Assembly: GCA_029821735.1 (NCBI GenBank)
Contig: JALGSU010000063.1
Span: 1-36,890 of the forward strand
Direction of reading: 5' to 3'
DNA: 36,890 bases
From: Candidatus Zipacnadia bacterium
GTDB lineage: Bacteria; Armatimonadota; Zipacnadia; Zipacnadales; UBA5352
Part shown: positions 16,628 through 25,959 of the stretch, one piece after another
How positions within the stretch are numbered: the stretch's first letter is position 1
How the letters are laid out: the number at the start of each line of letters is the position of its first letter
Made by a program: the position numbers and the translations under genes
Notes under the pieces: generated by a model
Told to the model about the DNA's origin: nothing
Seen by the model: the letters and a program-made list of their open reading frames with translations, nothing else
Database searches by the model: none

Positions 16628-19600
16628 GGAGGGTCTGTGGGGGCTCAACTTGGCCGGGCACTATCGGTGGGAGCAGCACTACCGGGCCCTGCGCCAGCTC
16701 ATCGCCTCCGGGGTTCTCAGCGACGATGATCTGCGCCTGGTTGACGAGCGCCTGCTGACCAACGGACTTGACAACAAGGACTACTATGGTGACTGGGTGA
16801 TGCGGACGGGCGTAGGCGGGTTCTCCGAGTCGCTGTCACGGCACCCGATCTCAGCCCTGACCGGCCAGTTCATCATCTTCGAGTATCTGCACTTCCTCGG
16901 CGATGTGCCCGAGGACCAGCGCGAGGCCGTGGACGCTGGCTACCAGCACATGCTCGGCCACGTGCAGTCGCTGGTGGACGCGGGGCGCTTCCAGTCCAAC
17001 CTGCTCGGTACTGAGGGCATGGATGTGCTCAACAACATGGCGGCGTTGTATCTGCACCTCGGTGACGGCGCGGCGGTAGATCGCGGGCTGTTCGCGGGCA
17101 TGGCGGACCTCCATGTCGCCTCCAAAGACAACCTTGGCTGCCATGTGGGCGATGACGCCTACATCACCTGCCGGCCGGGCAGCCACTACGCCCTCACCAC
17201 GGGGGGCCTCTGCCTGCTGCTGGCCACGCACTTTGCGCAGGATGGGCAGTACCGCTGGGTAACCGACAACACGCGCCACTTCTACAGCCACCTGAGCGTG
17301 AGCCAACCGCCCGAGCTGGCCAGTCTCGCCTCAGGTGTGCCCGCCGAGGCGCCGAAGCGCTACTCTGGCCTCCACGTCGTGCCCATGGACCCGCGCTGGT
17401 ACGAGAGGGCCTCGACATACGTCACCGACGAAGTCGCGACGCAAACTGACGTCGCCCCCAATGAGACCTACTCCAAGGCGGTCCTGCGCGAGGGCTTCGA
17501 CGCCGATGACGCCTACCTGCACCTGCAGGGGCTCAACACCGGTACTATCAACCGCAATGACGGCTTCCAGGGCAACGCCATCGTCCGCTATACCGAGCTG
17601 GGGTCGCTGCTGCTGTTCGCCAACACCATGAGGCACAGCGGCTGGGCGCGCAGCGTCGTGTCCGCGGGCCGAGGTGCCTCGGATCGGCAATCTACGGCGT
17701 GTGTACTCGAATCGGCCCTGCGCACCCCCCGGATCACGGGAATCCAGTCACGCATGGACGCGACCGGCGGCTGCTCGTGGACACGCACCATCGTCCGCCG
17801 CCACCGCGCCTACTTTGTGGTCCTGGACGAGTTAACCGCGCGCGAGGAGGACGATTACAGCTTCACCGCTCGCTGGCGATCCTTCCATCCCGGCGGCATG
17901 GCCGAGGCACAGGTCTTCGAGGCCGTGGACGGGATGCTCGGCACCACGCTTCGCATCGCCAGCGCCACCCCGGTGACCTGGCAGTGCGAGATGACGATGC
18001 GGGATGGCGCCGCGCGCCCAACCATGGTGCAGCAGTCGCAGCAGGCGCATCTCGCGGAAGGCCAGACGGTGCGCTTTCAGAACCTGCTGTGGGCGTCCAA
18101 CGACGAACATCCGCGCGACTTCGAGGTCCGCCCCCTGTCACCGCGCTCGGTCCTGGTGTCCGGGGACGCCGAGGGTGACGCGGAGCTTGCCGCCATCGGG
18201 ACCGGCCAGGTGCCGCTGTCGTCGGTGAGCGGGGACGCTCGCGTCTGGCACGTCTCGCAGGCGGGCATCGCCGCGTCGGGTGTGCTTCGGCTGGAGGTCG
18301 CTGCTGGCCTCAAGCTGCAGGCGACCGCGGGCCTGACCGTGTGGCTGGGCGCGGGCGACGAGCCCGGTGGCATCGAGAACCCGGGCGATGAGGCGGTGAC
18401 CTGCCAGTTCCTTCTCGCCCCGGGCGCGCAAGTCATCTTCGACGGCGAGCCCGTGGCTGGCGACGTTACCGTAGCACCCGGCGCGCACGAGCTGGTGCTG
18501 CGCGCTCCGGACGATGCGCTGACGGCGCTCGCCGCAGAGCTTGCCGAGCGGTGGGAGGCATCTGCTCCCGCATCTGCGCTGGACGTTGCGCCGCCGAACC
18601 TGGACGCTCGCTTCGTTCTCGACGAGCAGTGGTCGATGCAGGGCATGCGCCCGCCTCCTGCGCTGCACGGCAATGTGCGCATATGGGGCGAGCCGGAGGT
18701 CGAGATCGGCGAGGTAGCGACGTGGCGCAACGGCCTGGTGGGACCACCCCCGGGCTACGGCTGGCATGGCAGCGAACGAGCCGGCTGGCTTCCCGGGACC
18801 GAGGGAGCCATCGTGATGGACTTGGGCGCGGAGACGTCGGTGGAAGAGATCCGGCTGGTCCGCAGCCGCCGGCGGAAGACCGAGGTCGGCGCCTTTTGGC
18901 CCGGTGAGTTCGTCTTCGATCTCACGCTCTCGAACGACGGCTTCCGCGACGATGTGCGCCACAGGACGGTGGAGGACCCTCGCTACGAGATCTACTACAA
19001 GGAGTACTCCCACTACACGCACACAATGCGCTTCCCGGCGTTCGTGGTTCCGGTGCAGGACACGGCTCGGTTCATCCGGCTGGTGCCCCGGCGCGTGATC
19101 GAGACAGTCAGCCCGCCCGCCTCCTACTACGGTACCTACCGCGACGGCGAGACCTCGTTCATGGAGATCGAGGTCTATCGCGCGGACCTGGAACCACGGC
19201 GCGAAGCCCGGCTGGTTCTGGATGAGTCCGACGCTCTCGACCAGCCCTGCCTCTACTACCAGGCGGGCGAGATGCTCTCGAGCATCACGCCCGATGGTCA
19301 GGTGGCTTGGGAGCGAGATATGGGTTCGGCTCCCGGGGCGGAGCTCAAGCTCGCCGACGTTGATGGCGACGGCTCGCGCGAGATCGTGTGTGCTACGCTG
19401 GCTGAGCTCCTCCTGATCTACGACATGCAGGGAACCGAGCTGTACTCCACCGACGTGCGGGCTGCGGTCTGCAGCTACGAGGACTACAGCCGACTGCGGC
19501 CCAACTGCATCGCCGCCTGGCGACCAGATGCAGACGGGCGGCTGGAGTTCGCTTGGTTCCCGCACTACTCGTATGTGCGCATCGAACCTGGGCCTGATCT

Positions 19601-20315
19601 GGCCGCTTCGCGCCTCGAGTACTGGGCGGGATCCTACCAGAGGGGAGCGAAGTTCGCGTTCCCGGTCCCGGACGTCACTGGCGACGGCATCGAAGAGCTA
19701 GGGCTGGTGGGTACGTACGGCATGGGCTTCGGTGTCGTCTCGTCCGAGGGTCCGCTCGAGAACGGCCAGGTGACCCGCCACATTGCCGGCGGCAGCCTGA
19801 CCGGCTACTCGAGCGGAAACATGGAGTTGGAGCTCTTCTTCGAGGGGGCAGTGGTGCGCGACCGCGAGGGCGAGTGGCTCGGGTGCGTCAGCGTCAACCC
19901 CGGCGGCGTGGACTTCTTCGCCGCGCCCGACTTCGAGCGTCGGTGGGGGCGCTTCCACCATCCCTCAAACCTGTGCATGATGCTCGCGGAGCTGACCAAT
20001 CCGGACAGGCCCGATGTGCTCATCGGACGTGAGGACGGCTACATCGTGGCATACGACGTCGAGACTGGCGAGACGAGCGCGAAGGTCGGGCTGGCCGGTG
20101 AGGTGCGCGCGCTCACTCGGGCGGGCGAGTTCATCGTCGCTGGCACCTCGCGGGGCTTGTTCCTGCTTGACGAGGACCTGAATGCGGTGGGCTACCGCGA
20201 CGGCCCGGTCGAAGACTGCGAGGGCCTCACACTGCCTGACGGGCGCGAGCTGATTGTGGTCGCTCACTCCAGCGGCGAACTGACGGCCTACACCGCGGTC
20301 GCCGGGCCTCGTTGA
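16437..20315 (+). CDS. Secreted alpha/alpha-toroid, discoidin-like and FG-GAP beta-propeller protein
   Basis: Main body of the 15983-20315 gene. The nominal ATG at 16437 (MADADGV) is inside the protein once the frameshift near 16430 is repaired. Residues about 30-330 are helix-rich (NLAGHYRWEQHYRALRQLIA, GMDVLNNMAALYLHLGDGAA) and look like an incomplete alpha/alpha toroid of the polysaccharide-lyase kind. A beta-sandwich follows (YFVVLDELTAREEDDYSFTA). About residues 730-880 resemble an F5/8 discoidin domain (GAIVMDLGAETSVEEIRLVR). From 890 to the end are FG-GAP-like blades (LKLADVDGDGSREIVCATLA, VPDVTGDGIEELGLVG, DVLIGREDGYIVAYDVETGE). Probably a surface polysaccharide lyase or hydrolase with a substrate-binding propeller; the active site is not identifiable by eye. 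Confidence 0.75.
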   Translation: MADADGVRALTPTIEIGDTNGPRAASTSTASEFVRAVQLLYWEGSTTAGQQARDHLLANIEDHEEGLWGLNLAGHYRWEQHYRALRQLIASGVLSDDDLRLVDERLLTNGLDNKDYYGDWVMRTGVGGFSESLSRHPISALTGQFIIFEYLHFLGDVPEDQREAVDAGYQHMLGHVQSLVDAGRFQSNLLGTEGMDVLNNMAALYLHLGDGAAVDRGLFAGMADLHVASKDNLGCHVGDDAYITCRPGSHYALTTGGLCLLLATHFAQDGQYRWVTDNTRHFYSHLSVSQPPELASLASGVPAEAPKRYSGLHVVPMDPRWYERASTYVTDEVATQTDVAPNETYSKAVLREGFDADDAYLHLQGLNTGTINRNDGFQGNAIVRYTELGSLLLFANTMRHSGWARSVVSAGRGASDRQSTACVLESALRTPRITGIQSRMDATGGCSWTRTIVRRHRAYFVVLDELTAREEDDYSFTARWRSFHPGGMAEAQVFEAVDGMLGTTLRIASATPVTWQCEMTMRDGAARPTMVQQSQQAHLAEGQTVRFQNLLWASNDEHPRDFEVRPLSPRSVLVSGDAEGDAELAAIGTGQVPLSSVSGDARVWHVSQAGIAASGVLRLEVAAGLKLQATAGLTVWLGAGDEPGGIENPGDEAVTCQFLLAPGAQVIFDGEPVAGDVTVAPGAHELVLRAPDDALTALAAELAERWEASAPASALDVAPPNLDARFVLDEQWSMQGMRPPPALHGNVRIWGEPEVEIGEVATWRNGLVGPPPGYGWHGSERAGWLPGTEGAIVMDLGAETSVEEIRLVRSRRRKTEVGAFWPGEFVFDLTLSNDGFRDDVRHRTVEDPRYEIYYKEYSHYTHTMRFPAFVVPVQDTARFIRLVPRRVIETVSPPASYYGTYRDGETSFMEIEVYRADLEPRREARLVLDESDALDQPCLYYQAGEMLSSITPDGQVAWERDMGSAPGAELKLADVDGDGSREIVCATLAELLLIYDMQGTELYSTDVRAAVCSYEDYSRLRPNCIAAWRPDADGRLEFAWFPHYSYVRIEPGPDLAASRLEYWAGSYQRGAKFAFPVPDVTGDGIEELGLVGTYGMGFGVVSSEGPLENGQVTRHIAGGSLTGYSSGNMELELFFEGAVVRDREGEWLGCVSVNPGGVDFFAAPDFERRWGRFHHPSNLCMMLAELTNPDRPDVLIGREDGYIVAYDVETGETSAKVGLAGEVRALTRAGEFIVAGTSRGLFLLDEDLNAVGYRDGPVEDCEGLTLPDGRELIVVAHSSGELTAYTAVAGPR

Positions 20316-20345
20316 GACGCGGAGCCTGTCCCAAAGCAGGCAAGG

Positions 20346-21209
20346 GTGGCCATCCCCATCGCGCAGGCACAGATCGACGCCGCCAACCGGTTGCACGTCC
20401 GATGCGCTCAGTGGTCTTCAACGGACAGAGCTTTCGAGCGGCTGGCCACAGGCTCACCAGGCTGGGACCGCGAGTCGTGCATCCTCAAATCAGCCGTCAT
20501 CAACGACCTCTACTCGACTCGCGTGTTCGCCATCTGGCGAATGGCCGAGCATCTCACGCACGTGATGGCCAACCGTCCAGCGGACGAACACGACTTGGCT
20601 GAGGCCATCGCGTCGCTGCCCAACGCCGAGGGAGATGCGGTTGAGCGGAGACACTGGAGCTTCGCGTCCAAGGTCCTACACTTCTTCGTCGACGGTGACC
20701 GCTACCCAATCTGCGATTCATTCTGCCGAATCATGGTCGCTTACCATCTCGGCTTGGGCGGGCGCGTGCCGGATGCCGGCAACCCCTATAGGGCTTTCAT
20801 GGCGAACCTGGAGCGGGTCCGAGAGCTGTCGAATATCGATGCATCACTGCGTGACCTGGACCGCTACATGTGGCTCGTCGGACAATACCGGGACTGGCTG
20901 AAGAAGGGTGACGAGGCCATCACCAATGGGGAGCTGCGGGGTCTGTTTGAGGATGCGACGGTCGAGGTGGGACGTGACACAGTGCCGTGCCCCGGCAAAC
21001 GACGCCAGTCCCTGTGCGGCGCTTTGGCGGGGCCACGCAGCCTTGCGCGTAGGGCCGAGCTTAACGAAGGAAGAAGCCCCGGGCATCCGCCGGCCGCCCA
21101 TCAACGCTGCCTCGGACTCGCCGCGCGCTCCCAAGCGCTGTACCTTCAGCCGGATCTCTTGGCCCAGACAGAGTGCAGCAGCCTGCATGCCTCGTCTGCG
21201 ACGCGGTAG
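20346..21209 (+). CDS. Uncharacterised cytoplasmic protein, HhH-like helical pattern
   Basis: A 287-codon ORF from a GTG at 20346, 30 bases after the propeller gene. It has no signal peptide or membrane segment, unlike its neighbours. Conserved-looking stretches are ILKSAVINDLYSTRVFAIWR, WSFASKVLHFFVDGDRYPIC followed by DS, and LDRYMWLVGQYRDWL. This recalls a poorly characterised family with the pattern SFASKxxHFFxPxxYPIYDS and a final DxYLW helix, whose first helices look like a helix-hairpin-helix core; I know no established function. From about 20980 the composition changes and the ORF overlaps the convergent ceramidase-like gene by 64 bases, so the native C-terminus may lie earlier. Confidence 0.6.
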   Translation: MAIPIAQAQIDAANRLHVRCAQWSSTDRAFERLATGSPGWDRESCILKSAVINDLYSTRVFAIWRMAEHLTHVMANRPADEHDLAEAIASLPNAEGDAVERRHWSFASKVLHFFVDGDRYPICDSFCRIMVAYHLGLGGRVPDAGNPYRAFMANLERVRELSNIDASLRDLDRYMWLVGQYRDWLKKGDEAITNGELRGLFEDATVEVGRDTVPCPGKRRQSLCGALAGPRSLARRAELNEGRSPGHPPAAHQRCLGLAARSQALYLQPDLLAQTECSSLHASSATR

Positions 21210-22471
21210 CCTGCGTCTGGGGAAAAGCGTCGCCACTGGATCGGCTCTCCGGAATACCCGCCGCCGATGATGCCGTACATGGTCGGGCAGTACCCGCCAT
21301 GTCCGTCTGCCAGGGAACAGACGCCGATGAGATCGGTTGGGCTACGACGCTTGATGTCGAGACCGAACTGGCAGAAGAGCTCAAAGGGCTGCGTTACCAG
21401 AGCCACATCGCCCAGGCGCAACGCGTGGATAGCCACGCTGTCCACGGGGTCCTCGGCAAACGCATCTTGCAGCGAGACGGCTCCCCAGGCGAGGATGCCC
21501 TCCATGCCACGGATGTCCTCGCCGCTGTCCATGCGTTCCAGCACGCTTCGCGCCCACTCCAGCCGCTGTGGATCCGGCAGCTGCACGGGAAGCGAGAGGT
21601 CCTCATAGCAGTGCCCAAGTGAGACGTCATCCCGCAATACTGTCTCGTGGAACAGGCGCATCGTCTCACCGGCGGCAACGTGTCCATAGTGCAGAACTGA
21701 CTGCTCGGCACTGAAACGCTGGCCCTGCCCGGGAATTGACAGGTTCCGGCAGATGTCGCCCTGGGCACCGTTGAGGAACAGCACCGGTATATCACCCAGC
21801 TCCTCACGCAGGTTCTCGCGGGCCGCGCCCGGGAAGTCCGCCGAGAACACGTTCTGCCCATAGAAGGCCGTCGGGTGGGCTGCGTTGTTGTAGAGAACCG
21901 CCAGGGGCGCGCCATCTGTATCGCAGGCGAACAACGCAAGGTGGGAGGGATCGTCAGGGCCCTCGAGGCCGGTGAAGTCTTCGCGCCCCTCGGGGTTGTA
22001 CATGGAGTGCGAGCCATTGGCCCAGCAGCAGCGGCGATTGTAACCGAGACGGGCCTCGCCAAGGCCCCAGCCAACCATGGCTGGACGCGCCACCTGTGTT
22101 GCCTCCACCGCCAGATTGGTGAGATGTTCGCGCAGGTCGTCGAGGAATCCGTGTTCGATCGGCTTCAGGTAGTTCGTCTTGTGCACCGAGGGGGCCGAGT
22201 GTGTATGCGTGCAGGTGATGATGATGCTTCGTTCGGGGAGATCGCTCGCCTCCGCCATCTCGGCGCGCGCGGCTGCCACGAACTCGGACTGCAATGAGCC
22301 AATGTCGCAACTGACCAGCAGGACCGGAGTATTGCCGTCGCTCAGGAAGAGCGCATTGGCCTCCAGTTCGTCACGCACGCTCAGGGCCGGCTGATCCGGT
22401 ATCCCCGCTCCCTGGATCTGCGTGCCCAACTCGGGTGTGATGACGGCTGATGCGGCGCCGGACTTCAGCAT
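21146..22471 (-). CDS. Neutral/alkaline non-lysosomal ceramidase-like hydrolase
   Basis: 441 residues from the ATG at 22471 (MLKSGAASAVITPELGTQIQ), preceded by GAAGGGAG; the upstream ATG at 22498 lacks a comparable site. The fold is the neutral/alkaline ceramidase N-terminal family: DxTPxxG-like opening, VSCDIGSLQSEF, the zinc-site motif ITCTHTHSAPSVH, NNAAHPTAFYGQNVFSADFP, and NGAQGDICRN. It is shorter than true secreted ceramidases (about 640 residues), lacking their C-terminal Ig-like domain, and has no signal peptide. It is therefore more likely a cytoplasmic amidase or esterase relative of unknown substrate than a ceramidase. It lies 60 bp downstream of the DUF4838 gene on the same strand, probably co-transcribed. 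Confidence 0.85.
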   Translation of the reverse strand: MLKSGAASAVITPELGTQIQGAGIPDQPALSVRDELEANALFLSDGNTPVLLVSCDIGSLQSEFVAAARAEMAEASDLPERSIIITCTHTHSAPSVHKTNYLKPIEHGFLDDLREHLTNLAVEATQVARPAMVGWGLGEARLGYNRRCCWANGSHSMYNPEGREDFTGLEGPDDPSHLALFACDTDGAPLAVLYNNAAHPTAFYGQNVFSADFPGAARENLREELGDIPVLFLNGAQGDICRNLSIPGQGQRFSAEQSVLHYGHVAAGETMRLFHETVLRDDVSLGHCYEDLSLPVQLPDPQRLEWARSVLERMDSGEDIRGMEGILAWGAVSLQDAFAEDPVDSVAIHALRLGDVALVTQPFELFCQFGLDIKRRSPTDLIGVCSLADGHGGYCPTMYGIIGGGYSGEPIQWRRFSPDAGYRVADEACRLLHSVWAKRSG

Positions 22472-22531
22472 GGCGATCGGCTCCCTTCGTCTGTCCACGG
22501 CCGCAAATGGTGCCTATCCCGCCCCGGGGTC

Positions 22532-25258
22532 TCAGTCCGTGCCGGCGACCGGGGCGACCGCAACCAGCCAGACCGGCTTCCAGATGCCGCCCGAGCCGGC
22601 CACGTAGTCCACACGAACAGCGAGCGTGTTGGGCTGACCTCGACGGAGTGCATCCGTCACGTCCAGATCAAACGGCTCCTGCCAGGCATTGCCGTGGAAC
22701 GGACGCTCCGCGATGTGTTTGCCGTTGAGCCAGATGTCCGCAGCAGAGTCGACGGCGCCGAAGAGCAGATACAGACGGCAGTCGCCTGCGTCCAGACCGT
22801 CGGGCATCCAGAAGCGGCCTCGATACCAGCCCACGCCCTGGAAGTCCTCGCCATCGTGTTCCGCGCGCCACGTGCCGCCCCACGGCTGATCCTTCCAGTG
22901 CGAATCCACGCCAATGGTCGCCCAGCCGGTGTCGTCGAAGTCCTCGGTCTGCCAGCCCTGAGCCGTGCCATGTTCATCGGGGTCAGGTCGGAAGCGCCAG
23001 CCGATGCCGAGGCGATGCGCGCCGGTCGCCTCCTCGAACTGCCCGTACTCGCGGGGCTGTCCGTAGGCACGGCTGGCAAAGTAGGTGCGCCACTGGGACG
23101 CGAGACTGGCGTCCCTGCTTGCCCTGAGCGTGTGGTCCCAAGAGAGTTCCTTGCGGCGCTCGTTGTAGCCGAGGTAACCTGTGTCCGCGATCATCTCCGG
23201 CTCGATCACATCCCGGCGGAACGCCACCAGCTTCTCCATGGCTTGGGCATACGTCTGGTAAGCTGCCGGGTTGCCCAGGTCGGCAGTCTGGGCCTGATGC
23301 GCGCGGGCCACGGCCAGAGTCAACTCGGCGTGGGTGAGGCCCTTCTCGAGGAAGGCGACTCGCCTCTCGGCCGCCGGATCGCCTGCCGCCTGCTCGATCG
23401 CGCGCTCGATGAGGCCCCGTGCCTTCGCCATTACTTCCGGGGTGAAGATGAGCGCCCCGTTCGTAATCGCCGTGGTGCGCATGCCCAGCCAGCCGCCGCC
23501 CTCGGCCTGCTCCTGCGCCGACGAACGCACGCCTTGAGGCGGGTCCACTGTCGCCGCTTCCGAGACCTGCTCCCAGTACTCGAAGTAGCGCTTCACCGCT
23601 TCTCTGGCGTCGCCGAAGCCCGCGTAGTACTCGTCAAGGACCTGGCCCACCGGCCAGTCGGGATGCACGTGCATGCGAGTGAGGACGTAGTAGTCCGGGC
23701 CCTTGCTGCCCCACTGGCCGGTCAGGCTGTCGAAGGCGGTGGCGACCGCGGAGTGCTCAACGTGGTGGGCGAACATCTCGCCCATCTTCCGGGCAAGGAA
23801 GACCGGGAAGTTGTGGCCGGTGTGCAGCGTGTTGGGGCGCAGCTTCAGTCGGGCGCCGGCCGCGTGCCAGCCCTCCCACTTCGCCTTCATGGACTCGATG
23901 TCACTGTCCGTCCACGGGAAATAGGGCCAGGGCACCATCGAGATCACGATGCGGTCGTTCAGCTCGACCTCCACCGGCGGCTGCGTGTAGTTCGAGTAAG
24001 CGTAGCCGAATACCACGACGCCCGGATCGATCTCCTCTGCCTTGTCCTGAAGCGTGAGGTAGAAGCGTGCGTAGCGGTCGGAAAGCTCGGGCGCCGGGTC
24101 GCCGTCGTCGTCCGGCCGCGCAGCCTGGTAGCGGGCGTCCGAGCCGGCGTCGGTGATGAAGCGACTGCCATTCCAGTAGTCGTGTGCCTCAAAGCGCGGA
24201 TCGGGCGCGTCCCACGCACGGCAGGCCTCGCACGTGCAGCCCGCGGCGGTGTCGTTCTCGCACGCGTTGAGCATCCAGCCCAGGCCCCCCATCACCTTAC
24301 CGCCGCGAGGCACCAGTTCGTGGAGGTCTCTGTATCCCTGCCAGTCCCTGATCATCTGCTCATGCAGGCCCGGGTTCGAAACGCACATCGTGATCATGTG
24401 GCCGTGGCACCCCGGGATGTATCCTCGCGACCCATCCGGCAGCAACTGGAAGAAGTCCGGGCGCTTCTCCAGGAAGCGCTCCGTGTACTTGCCGTTGGCG
24501 TGGAAGTAGTGCCCGTAGGAGTAGGTCACGGCGTTGCAGACGTTCATGCGGTGGCGCAGGAGCCATTTCCCGACCGCCGCCTGGTAGGCCTCAAAGCATC
24601 CCTGCGACTGCCAGTAATCCTTGCCATACCCGAAGGTCCCTGTCCCCATCTCACACTCCGCGAACCGCTCGCGGTCCGAGACATCCAGGGCGCCGACGAC
24701 CAGGTCGGTCCGCTCCGGAATGACCTCGCCCAAGTCGCCCGGCCACAGCCAGCGCACGCCCATCTGGTTCTCGAGGAAGTCGTAGACAGCGAACAGCGTG
24801 CCGTGGCGCGTGAGCTGGAAGCGTGAACCGACCGGGCCGTCGTTGTCATGTCCGGTCATGAACACGTCGTCGGCGACGGTGCGTATGATGTGGCGCACTC
24901 GCCACTTGGTCGCGTAGATCTCAGCGGGCGGAGGTTCCTCATCAAGCTCGATGCCCTCGGCTCGCGTGGCCCGGCAATCACCGAGGTATATGTGGTAAGG
25001 GAGGTTCTCGTCCATCTCAGCCTCGGGGACGATCGTCAACTCCGCGCCGGTGGCCTTGCGGACATGGTATTGCAGCTCCTCGGCCGCGTAGCTGACGACC
25101 GGGAACGCCTTGTCCGGCACGACGATCTGTGCCCGTGCCTCTCCGCCCTTGACCAGCACCAGATCCGCCGCGATGGCTGCGGGACTGCTGGCCACGAAAG
25201 GCAGGGCCCCCACGAACGCGATCATTGCCAGGCGCGTGCGAGCTGTTGTGGCAGACAT
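22532..25258 (-). CDS. Secreted DUF4838 protein (GH67-N-like, DUF4838, C-terminal sugar-binding jelly roll)
   Basis: 908 residues from the ATG at 25258. I reject the longer frame upstream because a signal peptide starts here (MSATTARTRLAMIAFVGALP then FVASSPAAIAA) after an AAGGA site. Residues about 32-150 form the alpha/beta domain shared with alpha-glucuronidase N-termini (FPVVSYAAEELQYHVRKATG). The DUF4838 core follows (FLENQMGVRWLWPGDLGEVI, MNVCNAVTYSYGHYFHANGK, Cys cluster GCTCEACRAW, VVVFGYAYSNYTQPP). About residues 740-900 are a GH2-type galactose-binding domain (FDDTGWATIGVDSHW, GWYRGRFWMPDG, DIWLNGKHIAERPFHG, LAVRVDYVAGSGG). DUF4838 proteins are taken to be carbohydrate-active, related to GH67/GH20-like barrels; no activity is established for this one. 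Confidence 0.85.
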   Translation of the reverse strand: MSATTARTRLAMIAFVGALPFVASSPAAIAADLVLVKGGEARAQIVVPDKAFPVVSYAAEELQYHVRKATGAELTIVPEAEMDENLPYHIYLGDCRATRAEGIELDEEPPPAEIYATKWRVRHIIRTVADDVFMTGHDNDGPVGSRFQLTRHGTLFAVYDFLENQMGVRWLWPGDLGEVIPERTDLVVGALDVSDRERFAECEMGTGTFGYGKDYWQSQGCFEAYQAAVGKWLLRHRMNVCNAVTYSYGHYFHANGKYTERFLEKRPDFFQLLPDGSRGYIPGCHGHMITMCVSNPGLHEQMIRDWQGYRDLHELVPRGGKVMGGLGWMLNACENDTAAGCTCEACRAWDAPDPRFEAHDYWNGSRFITDAGSDARYQAARPDDDGDPAPELSDRYARFYLTLQDKAEEIDPGVVVFGYAYSNYTQPPVEVELNDRIVISMVPWPYFPWTDSDIESMKAKWEGWHAAGARLKLRPNTLHTGHNFPVFLARKMGEMFAHHVEHSAVATAFDSLTGQWGSKGPDYYVLTRMHVHPDWPVGQVLDEYYAGFGDAREAVKRYFEYWEQVSEAATVDPPQGVRSSAQEQAEGGGWLGMRTTAITNGALIFTPEVMAKARGLIERAIEQAAGDPAAERRVAFLEKGLTHAELTLAVARAHQAQTADLGNPAAYQTYAQAMEKLVAFRRDVIEPEMIADTGYLGYNERRKELSWDHTLRASRDASLASQWRTYFASRAYGQPREYGQFEEATGAHRLGIGWRFRPDPDEHGTAQGWQTEDFDDTGWATIGVDSHWKDQPWGGTWRAEHDGEDFQGVGWYRGRFWMPDGLDAGDCRLYLLFGAVDSAADIWLNGKHIAERPFHGNAWQEPFDLDVTDALRRGQPNTLAVRVDYVAGSGGIWKPVWLVAVAPVAGTD

Positions 25259-25335
25259 GGCATCACCGTCCTTCAGAGACCAATACCGACCGTGTGCAGG
25301 CGCGTCCTGCCTGCCGCGGCGGCAGGCGGCAGACA

Positions 25336-25733
25336 TCACTGGCCGACAGTGAACTTCGCCGCCACGCGCGTGTAAACGAGCGCTGTCTTCTTGGGGAACT
25401 CGGCTGAGACTCGGATGTACAACTCGTTCAGCCCCTTGGCCCTGTCGGTCAGGTCCCAGTAGGAGTCCAGCTCGCGGGTATCTACGTTCTCGTGCAACAG
25501 CTCGTAGTTCTCGGCGTCCCTGGAGAACTCCACCCGGTTGTAGGTCCTGTCCGTTCGCTCCGACTCCTCGGCCAGTGCCAGCCACGGCATGAACTCGAAG
25601 GACCCGAAGGTGCAGCCATCGGCGGCCCTGAAGTGATGGAGGACGTGGCCCTCCTGGTCCGGGGCGAGTGTGTAGCCCCACTTGGCGCGCGCCAGCCCCT
25701 CGACCTCAACGGGATACAAGTCCCCGGTGGTCT
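25336..25733 (-). pseudogene. 3' fragment of a gene truncated by the IS3 element
   Basis: From the IS terminus at 25734 the minus strand is open without a start codon: KTTGDLYPVEVEGLARAKWG, YTLAPDQEGHVLHHFRAADG, RVEFSRDAENYELLHE, VDTRELDSYWDLTDRAKGLN, ending KFTVGQ and a stop at 25336. This is the beta-rich tail of a larger secreted protein, similar in feel to the accessory beta domains of sialidase-like or DUF4838-associated proteins; I do not recognise the family. The apparent TTG start at 25719 is an accident of the truncation. It lies 77 bp upstream of the DUF4838 gene, so it may once have headed that operon. Confidence 0.6.
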
Positions 25734-25957
25734 TGCCCCCGTCTTAGTGCCACCTGCAGTGAGAGAGTTCAGCCTGTAAGGCAGACTTCCTGCCGTCGTC
25801 GTTGGGTCGTTGATGCCGTGCCGTTGGTGCCGTGCTCACCCGCATCGAACGCCTGCCCGACGAACTCCTCAGGCGTCATGTTCCCGAGCGAACTGTGCGG
25901 GCGCACTCGGTTGTGATCCTCCCGCCAGGCGTCCACCAACTCCTGGGCATCGGTCAC
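25734..25957 (-). mobile_element. IS3-family transposase C-terminus and right end (scar D)
   Basis: The minus strand encodes VTDAQELVDAWREDHNRVRP, HSSLGNMTPEEFVGQAFDAG and then QRRRQEVCLTG with a stop. This is a textbook IS3-family OrfB C-terminus (DA-IxAWRxDYNxxRPHSSLGxxTPxEF). It is followed by the shared terminal block (CTCTCTCACTGCAGGTGGCA-type) ending TTGCCCCC on the plus strand at 25734. This is the longest scar, about 224 bp. It is cut at its 5' side against the heparinase gene and at its 3' side against a truncated gene. There is no catalytic domain, so it is inactive. Confidence 0.9.
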
Positions 25958-25959
25958 AC

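Noticed and set aside
25259..25681. Upstream extension of the DUF4838 protein
   Set aside because: It runs out of frame through the truncated gene fragment at 25336-25733; the signal peptide begins at 25258.
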